Assembly: GCA_036785325.1 (NCBI GenBank)
Contig: JAXIVH010000016.1
Coordinates: 6,211,667 to 6,275,666 of the forward strand
Direction: 5' to 3'
DNA: 64,000 bases
DNA from: Urophycis tenuis
Taxonomy: Eukaryota; Chordata; Actinopteri; Gadiformes; Phycidae
The notes beneath the pieces were generated by a model. That model was not told where the DNA came from and made no database searches. It saw only the letters and a list, made by a program, of their open reading frames with translations. Positions within the stretch are counted from its first letter, which is position 1; every line of letters starts with the position of its first letter. The position numbers and the translations under genes were made by a program. Positions 34,355 to 44,646 of the stretch are shown one piece after another.

Positions 34355-36103
34355 ATGAAATCACGGCGCATTACAAATCATTCACACATTGACAAATAAA
34401 TTCATGAGCATCATCAAACTACAATACGATTTCCAATGCACAATACGCTAATCGTTACACAAAGCTAATAATACAAAGACTATTTTTTTTAAAGATGCAA
34501 TGCGCAACAATTCATGCGCAATTACGCATGGCGCAAATGGTGAGAGCGGTTGAGACTCAACCACTCTGTTAGGACTTCGCGAAGGCCTACAATCTTTTGT
34601 TTTTGTCCCGCCCACTTGAAATCAAACCGTGATTGGTCAATTTGCCCCTCACTTTCCAAAACCAAAACCATAGCTTGGCCTTCTGCGGGATTCGTGAAGT
34701 CTTAACCAATTAATGACACAGCTAACTGGGCCTTGACAGAGACGGACGATTCTGATTGGATAACATGTTTTCAGGATAGTAACCATTTCATTGCTGATGT
34801 GAACTTGACAGTAAACTTAACTTTAGAACATAGATGAGAGAAAATGTATTAAATGAATTGTAATGAAATAAGATAGAAATTAGAATATATATATAATAAT
34901 TAGTTTTTGTTTAATATTGTAATATTTTTTGTCCATAATTTTCTTCTGGACCTTCTAGGAAGCCGTAGAAGGTCCTGAAGGTTGAAGATTGTGACTGCCA
35001 CCGCCATTGCCATTATCATCGTGAGACTCTAAACCCCCATTTCCCTTCTACCCATACAAATCAAACCTTGGATTCGTGAGTACTAACATACACGTGCACT
35101 TGCTTTTATTTTGTGCTTAGCTCTGAGTGATGCGGCCATTAGTTTTCAGGCCCCACCGCACACAAGCAATCTTGTGAAAAATCTAATTTAAATGTGTTTC
35201 ATATGAATATGTGTGGGCCCACAGGTAAACTATTGAGTATTGAGTTGTTGTAAATTAAAGAATACTGTTTTGAATCTAACTTAAAGATTCTGAAAGGGAT
35301 TACAAATTATTTATTTTCAAGTATAAAAAACTAAAGGTATTCTTTTGGAGAGTAAAGTGTTTTTGCTTGTAACAAAAGTATCAACAAGGTACTGAAGGTA
35401 TCTTATTTTAAGAGTATCTAACTAAAAGGGTTTTCTTTTAAGTTAAAGGACAGGTATGAAACCAAAAAGGAAGGAGTTTATTTTGAAAATCTCTGTATTC
35501 ATACCTTGAATATGCATTTTATTTTATATTATGCTAAAATACATTCAACTCTAATTTCATTTTGTGTGAATAAATACCTGTGAAGGGATTTCTGAATTTA
35601 AAGTACAGTTGTGGTGGTCATTAATACAATAGCAGACATTATTAAGGGTACACATTCTTAAAGTAACTTATAATAAAAGTTATATTTTCCGAGCCCAGGC
35701 CCAGTCCAATTGTATTAACCTAGACTAGATTAACATAGACAGCATATCTATTTTTCAAAGCGGGTCACACAATTTGATACATTAATTTTGCCCCACAACG
35801 GTCACATTACTCACTTCTACTCATTTATATGTCGTACCAATAACCCTTTTAGCCTCAGTAAGCCTACATGTCACCCTTAGGCTTTATTACAGTATATTAC
35901 TCAAATCAAATATGATGACAAACTAACCAAACCCTGGTCCAGTAAGGATATACAGGTTACTCTGGGGCAAACAGCAGTGTTGGCAGAGTGGTCTCTGTTG
36001 TGAGCTTTAGTATGAGCAGCATGACACCTCAGCTTCAAACACTGACTCCACAATGAAGACAAGTTCATAAAAAGAAAGGTAATAAACGTACAAGCTGCCC
36101 TAC
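34355..36103. other. Spacer between V5 and the V6 promoter
   Basis: 1.7 kb, A/T-rich. No gene, RNA or clear mobile element is recognised. A short inverted repeat, gaccttctaggaag / ccgtagaaggtcctg, lies at 34950-34978. Confidence 0.4.
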
Positions 36104-38500
36104 CTCGAAAGGCTCGTCTGTGGTTTGAAAGGCGTCGTCAAAGTCAGCTGAAGACTTCCTCAGGGTCTGGTCTGCAGGCAGTGTGTTGTCATTGTAAGAT
36201 GTGACAAATTTAAAGTCACTTGTTCTAGATCCAGTGGTTAAATACGCATCATAATTATATGTGCTGCGTAAAGTTCCAGTGCCGTCCACATCTGCGTAGT
36301 TTGGAGGGAGATAAGAACTGGGAATAGCAACCGCTCCATCAAATAACAGTCTGGGCTTTCTCCTCCGACAAAACCTCAATCCCAGAATGATGATAATGAA
36401 AGTCAGGAAAAAGGTGGAGACGGATACCAGCGCGATGATCAGATAAGATGTTAATTTAGAACTGCTGTCTTCATAAGCCATGTCCTTCAGTTCTGGTACG
36501 TCAGCCAAGTTATCAGAAAGAAGTAAAAACATGGAGCATGTAGCAGAGAGGGAGGGCTGTCCGTTATCCTTCACAGCTACTAGAATGTTCTGCTTTATGT
36601 TGTCAGAGTCAGAAATGTCTCGCTGGGTCCTGACCTCCCCGCTGTGCAGGTCGATTTTAAAAAGTCCCGGATCAGTGGACTTAATGATATGATAGGACAG
36701 CCAGGCGTTCTGTCCAGAGTCCCCATCAACTGCTATCACCTTGGAAACCAGAGCACCTCCTTGTGCAGCTTTGGGTACCAGTTCAGTCATGAAGGAGTTT
36801 CCCTCTGGGGCGGGGTAAAGTATCTGAGGAGTGTTGTCATTGACATCCGTTATGAAGACACTCACAGTCACGTTGCTGCTGAGTGGAGGAGAGCCGTTGT
36901 CTCGTGCCATCACATAGACTTTAAAGCTCCTAAACTGTTCATAATCAAAGGACCTGTCACTTTGGATCACTCCGGTGTCTCCATTAACAGAGAGATAAGA
37001 GGACACTGGAGCACCGTGGACTTCACCAGGTAAAAGAGAATAGATCACTGTACCGTTTTGTCTCCAGTCTGGGTCATGGGCCTTAACAGAACACAGGCTG
37101 TGTCCAGGTTTGTTGTTCTCAGAGACATAGCTGCTATACGCCTGCTCCTCAAACACAGGAGGGTTGTCGTTGACGTCGCCCACAGTGAGGGGAATATGTT
37201 TGGAGGAGGACAGAGGAGGAGAGCCCTGGTCCACAACATGGACAGTGATGTTGTATTCAGGGACTCGTTCACGGTCCAGCTGTTCCGTGGTCACCAGTGT
37301 ATAGTAGTTTTTGATCGAGGGGATCAGTTTAAAGGGAACGCTTTGCTGAATTGAACACTGGACTTGTCTGTTAACTCCAGAATCTCTGTCCTGCACATTT
37401 ATGATGCCAACCTCAGTACCTGGGGACACGTTTTCTGGTACTGGATTGGTCAGGGATTTAAGATATATTAGAGGTGCATTATCATTAGCATCTATGATAT
37501 CTATAATAACTTTTGCATTTGAGGTGAGGCCATAACCATCCTTCGCGTCGATTCGCATTTCATATGTTGTTTCTTCTTCAAAGTCGATAGACCCCTGCAC
37601 TTTTATCACACCTGTTTTCTGATTCAGGTTAAATAACTTTGCGGCCGAATTGGATATACGACCAAATTCATAAGACACCTCTCCATTTAATCCTTCATCT
37701 GCGTCAGTAGCTAGCACCTCGGCGACTACCGCACCCAGAGCAGAGTTTTCAAGTAGACTAGCTCTATAGACTGCCTGGCTGAACAATGGGGCGTTGTCAT
37801 TTGCATCCAATACGATCACCTGAATAGCAACGCTGCCTGATCTCTGCGGGGCACCGCCGTCCAGCGCCGTCAGCACGAAAGTCATCTCCTGTAGTTCCTC
37901 GCGGTCCAATTCTCTGAACAAGACTAATTCTCCATATTTACCGCCATCCTGATTTGTACTGATTTTTAAATCGAAGTGATCATTTCTTTGCAGGGCGTAG
38001 GATTGCACGCCGTTCTCCGTTATGTCTGCGTCATTAGCCGCAATGATGGGAAAACGAGCTCCTTTCGCTGCAGATTCGCTTATCTCTAACTTAACCAAGT
38101 CCTTTGGGAATGTTGGTGCGTTATCATTGATGTCTTTGATTTCAAGAGACACGTGGTGCATCTCCAACGGTCCTTCCAGAACTAATTCGAAACGGACGAT
38201 ACACAGAGTCTTATCGCCACACAGCTCTTCCCTGTCTATCCGTTCCGCCACGATCAGATCACCTTTACTATTCATCTCACAGTAGCGTTTACGGCTCCCC
38301 TCGCTATCAACCCGTGCCTTTCGAGACGAGAGTCGTTTCACATCTAAACCGAGATCCTTGCCAATATTTCCAATAACAAATCCAGGTTTGTGCTCCTCTA
38401 CAATGGAATAATTCACGTCTCCATAAATGTAGTCCAACGCCAGGATAAAGAGAAGGACGCTGCGTAGAAGACCAAGGAATCCAAATCCTTTGTTCGCCAT
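36104..38500 (-). CDS. V5: clustered protocadherin variable exon (gamma-type by position)
   Basis: It encodes 799 residues ending at the donor GAG|GTAGGG. The ATG at 38500 (MANKGFGFLGLLRSVLLFIL) starts a typical signal peptide; an in-frame ATG 67 codons further up lies in unrelated 5' sequence and is rejected. EC1 begins DVNYSIVEEHKPGFVIGN, with lysine-histidine-lysine-proline in place of the usual EEMKRGS, and has the cysteine pair CGDKTLC. EC1-EC4 are its own (for example NDADITENGVQSY in EC2). From VFEEQAYSSYVSEN (about 37180) to TLRK (about 36160) it is almost identical to V13 and V11, so the last half of the exon looks converted. The final ~20 codons (SSADFDDAFQTTDEPFE) are again its own. 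The CSE has the CGCT core; I see no RE1 upstream. Confidence 0.93.
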
Positions 38501-38715
38501 GATGATATGCGGCTGTGGCCCGCAGGTAAATATATTACAACTGGGATCTAAATACGTCTCAAATAAACAACAGTGACATTGTCCATTGGTAAATCCAGTC
38601 CCGATAATGCTGGTAAACCGAACTACGACTGCTGTCTCTCTAAAGAACAGACATCGAAAGAAAATGTAGGGGGAAGTCAACGTGGTTCGTCGCTGGGCCA
38701 CGTAACATTATTCCG

Positions 38716-38742
38716 CTGGTGAACAGCGACACGTTGAGACGC
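38716..38742 (-). promoter_or_regulatory. CSE of V5
   Basis: Plus strand ctggtgaacagcgacacgtt; agcgacac at 38725-38732, 225 bp upstream of the ATG at 38500, which supports that start. Confidence 0.75.
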
Positions 38743-39507
38743 GTTTCGGTCGTTACACAAGATCAACGAAGTAGCCCACAACACAGCGAGGATTCAGTAA
38801 GTGATTTGCAACTGACACTCGACACTCTGGGTAATGCCAGAACTGCATGTGACGCCACAATACGGGCCTCAATTATGGCAAACAATAGAACATTGAATAC
38901 GAAAATAATGATCGTAGTAATAATAATATAGATGTAGTGGCAATCTAACTACAAAAAGGCCACTGAAGGGAATCTGAAGTCGTTTCCAACTCATGATGGT
39001 GTATCAAAAATGAGGTCCTCCATTTGAATGAGTTTGACACTTTATTAGCTCTAAATCTTTAAAATTCACCTACACAAGCCGGGTGCCAACAGACTTAGAT
39101 TGAGCTCATACACAAATATTAAAACTGTGGTACAAAATTCATTCAGCCCTCACACACACACAAACACGGTTGAAAAACTGTGTGGCTTCCCTGATCCTGA
39201 TTCCCTGCAACTCCTGAACTGTGTCTCCCTCATCTACCCTTTGTGTGACTAATCAATCACCCATGCCCACAGGTGCGCAGGTAACCCATAGCAACCATAG
39301 TGCCTCACCACTGACACACCCACATTCATTCATACACACAGAGATCCAAATTGGCTACAACAATAGGAATTCAATAAAAGTATCATTGCCATTTGAAGAA
39401 AACAATGATAAAAAAAAAAACACATTATTGACACACACACAAATCTGGCAACAAATGCAGATGTTAATAAAACCCAATACAATTTTAGTAGGCCTAATAG
39501 TTGCGTC
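38743..39507. other. Spacer between remnant V4 and the V5 promoter
   Basis: No gene is seen. It contains short CA runs (near 39149 and 39430) and an A run at 39411-39420. Confidence 0.4.
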
Positions 39508-39950
39508 CTGGGTTGACGCGTCTGAGTCACTGAAAGCTTCATCGAAGTCGGTTGGAGATTTCACCAGAGTGTGGTCGGCAGGAAGCGTGCTTTGGTTCTA
39601 AGAACTCAAAAACTTGAAGTCACTCGTTCTTGATCCTGTCGTCAAATAGCCGTCATAATTGCACGCGCTGCGTAAAGTCCCCGTGACGTCCACCTACCCA
39701 TAACTAGGAGGGAAGTACGCGCTGGGTATGGCCACTGCGCTGTCAAACAACGGCATAGGCTTTCTCCTATGACAATACCTCACACCGAGAATAATAATGA
39801 GAAAAGTAAAGAAAAAGGTCGAGACAGACACGAGGGCTACGATCAGGTAAAAGGTTAACGCCGAGCCGTCTTCATCGGTCATCAAGCATCCGTTTGCATC
39901 CATGAGATATCCAGAAAACAAGCGTTACGCATCGCGGAACACACCGCTGA
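39508..39950 (-). pseudogene. V4: 3' remnant of a protocadherin variable exon (TM and tail only)
   Basis: Only the end of a variable exon survives: a short juxtamembrane stretch, a membrane helix (FYLIVALVSVSTFFFTFL), CHRRKPMPLFDSAVAIPSAY, then VTGTLRSACNYDGYLTTGS and PTDFDEAFSDSD. Two in-frame TAG codons interrupt it, at about 39696-39694 (after PPSYG) and 39600-39598 (after FKFLSS). At the donor position the GT has become GA (CAG|GACGCA). No EC repeats, CSE or RE1-like site are recognisable upstream. The left part resembles V6 more than the homogenised block (VKSPTDFDEAF compared with VKRPIDFDEAF), so it decayed without being converted. The upstream limit is approximate. Confidence 0.85.
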
Positions 39951-40193
39951 ACCGCTGATCGCTCAACTCCCGCAGTAAACGAACAACCAGGCAGGTACAG
40001 TAATTAAACAACTGTTATAACAACAGCTTACTAATGCTAGAAAAGTGGGTTTAAGCTCAAGCAAATGCACAAGATTATAAACGAGAGTCATGACCAAGTA
40101 GAAGCTGTAGACTTAAAAAAAAAAGAAAAAAAAAAGGGCATTATTTATTATTGGACCGATGACGTATGTCAGTTGACACGTTACTACTATCTA

Positions 40194-40224
<31 letters not shown>

Positions 40225-40225
<1 letters not shown>

Positions 40226-40612
40226 TAGGGATGTCCGATAATATCGGCCAACCGATAATATCGGCCGATATTAGCCTATTTTTGTAATATCGGTTCATAT
40301 CGTTATCGGTTTTACCACCGATAATGTGCTTGTGCATAAATATGACACTTTTCCATAAGTTGAAATAGTGTCCTTATTTTTTATAGACAGTGTTAATTTG
40401 TGAAATGCAATCTAGTGAGGCATCACAATAAAAGTAGATGATGTGTTAATTCCACAACAGGAGATATGGGACCTAAAATTAGTCTGGGCGAAAATAAAAA
40501 CGCCTGTATATATATCGGTATACCATATCGGTTGATATTGGAATCGGAAATTAAGAATTTGGACAATATCGGCTATCGGATATCGGCAAAAAGTCAATAT
40601 CGGACATCCCTA

Positions 40613-40613
<1 letters not shown>
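40225..40613. mobile_element. MITE with terminal inverted repeats (ttagggatgtccgata)
   Basis: The left end ttagggatgtccgataatat is mirrored at the right end by tatcggacatccctaa. Subterminal sequence is dense in atatcgg/ccgatat repeats. The element is ~390 bp, without a transposase, and inserted in a TA-rich microsatellite. It is similar in look to hAT-derived fish MITEs. Confidence 0.8.

Positions 40614-40677
<64 letters not shown>
40614..40677. repeat. TA microsatellite
   Basis: About 60 bp of alternating ta next to the MITE; a shorter run lies on the other side (40209-40224). Confidence 0.95.
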
Positions 40678-40682
<5 letters not shown>

Positions 40683-40829
40683 CCAGGCCACTATACAAAA
40701 CTTTTATGATTCATTGTCATGATTAAACCTTGTGTTAATTATGAAGCATGTTAAAGGGCAATTGGCAATTTAGAGTAGGCAAAATGTGCACCAAATCAGT
40801 TATGACTGTTTGTTAAGTGAGTGTCCTAC

Positions 40830-43211
40830 CTTGGGAGACACATCAGAATCTTCAAACCCCTCAATGAAATCCAATGACATTTTTCTCAGGGTCTGGTCGG
40901 CAGGCAGTGTGTTGTCATTGTAAGACGTGACAAATTTAAAGTCACTTGTTCTAGATCCAGTGGTTAAATACGCATCATAATTATATGCGCTGCGTAAAGT
41001 TCCAGTGCCGTCCACATCTGCGTAGTTTGGAGGGAGATAAGAGCTGGGAATAGCAACCGCTCCATCAAATAACAGTCTGGGCTTTCTCCTCCGACAAAAC
41101 CTCAATCCCAGAATGATGATAATGAAAGTCAGGAAAAAGGTGGAGACGGATACCAGCGCGATGATCAGATAAGATGTTAATTTAGAACTGCTGTCTTCAT
41201 AAGCCATGTCCTTCAGTTCTGGTACTTCAGCCAAGTTATCAGAAAGAAGTAAAAACATGGAGCATGTAGCAGAGAGGGAGGGCTGTCCGTTATCCTTCAC
41301 AGATACTAGAATGTTCTGCTTCATGTTGTCAGAGTCAGAAATGTCTCGCTGGGTCCTGACCTCCCCGCTGTGCAGGTCGATTTTAAAAAGTCCCGGATCA
41401 GTGGACTTAATGATATGATAGGACAGCCAGGCGTTCTGTCCAGAGTCCCCATCAACTGCTATCACCTTGGAAACCAGAGCACCTCCTTGTGCAGCTTTGG
41501 GTACCAGTTCAGTCATGAAGGAGTTTCCCTCTGGGGCGGGGTAAAGTATCTGAGGAGTGTTGTCATTGACATCCGTTATGAAGACACTCACAGTCACGTT
41601 GCTGCTGAGTGGAGGAGAGCCGTTGTCTCGTGCCATCACATAGACTTTAAAGCTCCTAAACTGTTCATAATCAAAGGACCTGTCACTTTGGATCACTCCG
41701 GTGTCTCCATTAACAGAGAGATAAGAGGACACTGGAGCACCGTGGACTTCACCAGGTAAAAGAGAATAGATCACTGTACCGTTTTGTCTCCAGTCTGGGT
41801 CATGGGCCTTAACAGAACACAGCGTGGATCTGGGCTTGTTGTTTTCAGTAACATAGGCCTTGTAGTCATGTTCCTCAAACACAGGTGCATTGTCATTCAC
41901 GTCAGCAATGGACAACTGGATGACTCTCGAGGTGCTCAGAGGTGGATAGCCTTCATCTGTGGCAGTGATCGTGATGCTGTAGTTAGACGTGGTTTCGCGG
42001 TCCAGTTGATTCGTTGTCACCAAAGAATAGTAGTTTTTGATGGAGGGAACCAGCTTAAAGGGGACATCTTGTTGAATGGAGCATTGGACCCTGCCGTTGT
42101 CTTCAGAGTCTCTGTCCTGGACATTTATAATCCCCACCTCTGTGCCAGGGGACACGTCTTCGGGGAGCGGATTATTCAGAGATTTAAGAAATATTCTCGG
42201 ACTATTGTCATTTACATCAGTGATGTCAATGGTGACTTTGCAATAGGAAGTTAGGCCTAAGCTATCTTTTGCTTTAACTCGTAGTTCATAATTATTTGTT
42301 TCTTCGTAATCAATCACACCAATCAGCCTTATTTCTCCACTTTTGTGATCAATTGAAAATATTTTCTCATCGTCATTTGAAACATGGCCAAAATCATAGC
42401 TCACTTCTCCGTGGACCCCTTCGTCAGCATCAGTAGCACTCACCGTAACTATTACTGTGTCTATGGGGGAGTTCTCGGGCAAATTCGTTTGATACAAGGC
42501 CTGGCTAAACACGGGGTCGTTATCGTTAGCGTCCAGCACAGTGACGTGAATGACCACAGTACCTGATCTCTGAGGAGAGCCCCCGTCATATGCCGTGAGA
42601 AGCAAGTTCATTTCTTGCTGTTTCTCTCGGTCTAGTTTTTTCTCTAGGACGAGCTCAACCTTGCTGTTATCAACCACTAAAACAAAATTGTCATTCTTTT
42701 GGAGATCGTACTTTTGAACGGAATTTTGGCCTATATCCGAATCATGGGCCTCCTCTATCGAGAAACGGGTGCCTTTGTCTGCTAACTCATGTATTTCCAT
42801 TTCAATCGAATCCGCTTTAAATTGTGGCGAATTGTCGTTGACATCGTGAATGTGCAACGCGACACGTTGAAGCTCCAGGGGATTTTCCAACACCAGATCC
42901 ACCTTTATAACGCAAGACGCCTTCTTCCCACAAAGGACATCTCTGTCAATTCTCTCCGCCGCAATCAAATCCCCGGTCGCTAGATTTATATCACAGTACA
43001 TTTTCCGATTCCCTTCAGCATCAACGCGGACATTTCGAGACGACTGTCTGCCCAACCCGAGCCCGAGGTCCGTGGCTATGTTTCCAATAACAGACCCACG
43101 TTTAAGCTCTTCTTGAATAGAGTAGCTCAGGTCGCCATGAACGATGTCCGTCTGAATAAAGAGAGCAAGGCCGTAGATCATCCACAGCGAAGAAAATCCT
43201 TTGTCTTCCAT
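40830..43211 (-). CDS. V3: clustered protocadherin variable exon (gamma-type by position)
   Basis: It encodes 794 residues of a neuronal-type homophilic adhesion protein. The ATG at 43211 (MEDKGFSSLWMIYGLALFIQ) is chosen over one 28 codons upstream because it starts a clean signal peptide. After it come EC1 (DLSYSIQEELKRGS, cysteine pair CGKKASC), five more EC repeats each closed by a DxNDNxP calcium motif, a membrane helix (LTSYLIIALVSVSTFFLTF) and a tail ending DVSPK at the donor AAG|GTAGGA. EC2 is shorter than in its neighbours around VVDNSKVELVLEK. EC1-EC4 are distinctive, while from KAHDPDWRQNGTV (about 41820) to TLRK (about 40885) the sequence is the homogenised block. The CSE lies 197 bp and an RE1-like site 1.04 kb upstream of the ATG. 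V3 is the first intact exon of the subcluster. Confidence 0.92.
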
Positions 43212-43399
43212 TTCGTTAAACAACCAAGTCGCCGATAGTTTGATCAATAAACAGTGCTTTCCTCGAATTATTGCACGTACTGAGATGTGTGTCAACCACT
43301 CAGGTCGTCTGTTGCGTTTTAGTCACAGCGTTTCTTTTGGAGGAAAGCAGAACAGGATGAACAAGATGAACAAGGGGGAGATATTAGTCCTCCTCTTGC

Positions 43400-43426
43400 T
43401 GGCCAACAGCGACACGAAGAGCACAT
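43400..43426 (-). promoter_or_regulatory. CSE of V3
   Basis: Plus strand ctggccaacagcgacacgaa; agcgacac at 43408-43415, 197 bp upstream of the ATG. Confidence 0.75.
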
Positions 43427-43529
43427 TTTAGTTCTTGCAGAAGCGATGGAAATATTAACTATATTATAGTAGTAGTATTAATAACAACAACAACAACAAC
43501 TACTTATTAGTATTATTATCATTGCTATC

Positions 43530-43594
<65 letters not shown>

Positions 43595-43921
43595 CATTAT
43601 TATTATTATTACAAATTATTCTTCTTATATTACCTGCGAAGTCCTGCACATTTGCACATTTACTTTGCACATTTATATGTATATTTACACTTTAGTCAGA
43701 CTCATCTACCAATGCACTGTTCACCTTCAATAGGATGATTACTATGTATGTATATAGTAGGTTTTATTTTATCTTATTTTAAGAGCTCTCATATAATTGT
43801 ATCTCAATTTCGGTAAATCCATTTATTGTTTATTGTTTATTACACTCCTTTATCCCACTGTACTGCTGGTCAACGTGAATTTCTCCTTAGGGGGATTAAT
43901 AAAGGAATGTCTTATCTTAGC

Positions 43922-43978
<57 letters not shown>

Positions 43979-44246
43979 GTTGTAGTAGTAGTGGTAGTAG
44001 TAGTAGTAGTAGTATTACTATTATTATACTGTCGTCTGAATTAGTCTGCTAAACTATTCTAATAATTGTCTAATAACAATAATAATAACAAAATAAATAC
44101 AAAACTAAATAAGATGTGCCTACTACGTCATTACCGATGATGTTGTTCCCTTAAGTAATATTGGGACGTATTTTTGTCAGGTACACTGTCATGTATTCAT
44201 GTAGAGTAATGTGGAGAATACTGAAGACGATATTGTCTTACAATGT
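43427..44246. repeat. TTA/TAG microsatellite region
   Basis: Trinucleotide runs at 43483-43500 (aac), 43531-43612 (tta) and 43921-44020 (tta then tag). Together they separate the V3 CSE from its RE1-like site. No gene is seen. Confidence 0.9.
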
Positions 44247-44254
44247 GCTGACAC

Positions 44255-44275
44255 TTCAGCACCACGGACAGTGAC
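44255..44275 (+). promoter_or_regulatory. RE1/NRSE-like site upstream of V3
   Basis: 19 of 21 positions with an exact 15-base core. It is 1.04 kb from the V3 ATG because TTA/TAG microsatellites (43480-44030) lie between it and the CSE. Confidence 0.7.
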
Positions 44276-44646
44276 ATTAAGACACCCGGAGTCATCGATG
44301 TCAGTTCACGTGTTCAGACGGTTTATTTCTTTATGTTATAAATCCCAGTCCAATCTCACGAGACAATTTATCGAGTTATGAATGGAGCTCAAACGAATGT
44401 TGACAATAGGACTATACACAAAATAATAGTTAATTGAACGACACTGTCCCTACACATTCCAGGACTGTGTAGGGTGCAAGATAATCGACACGATAATTTG
44501 CATTACACTGTAATTAATTAGAGAACACAAATGTGTTCCCTCAAAGTATTAGCAACAGAAATAGGCTTGCACAATTATTACATACACATTCACAAAACGA
44601 TATGATAGTAACCATTAGACACATTATGTGCGTGTTGTTGTCCTAC

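Noticed and set aside
43212..43295. Upstream in-frame ATGs of V3 and likewise V5, V8, V11 and V13
   Set aside because: They add unrelated residues ahead of the signal peptide and break the otherwise constant CSE-to-ATG spacing.
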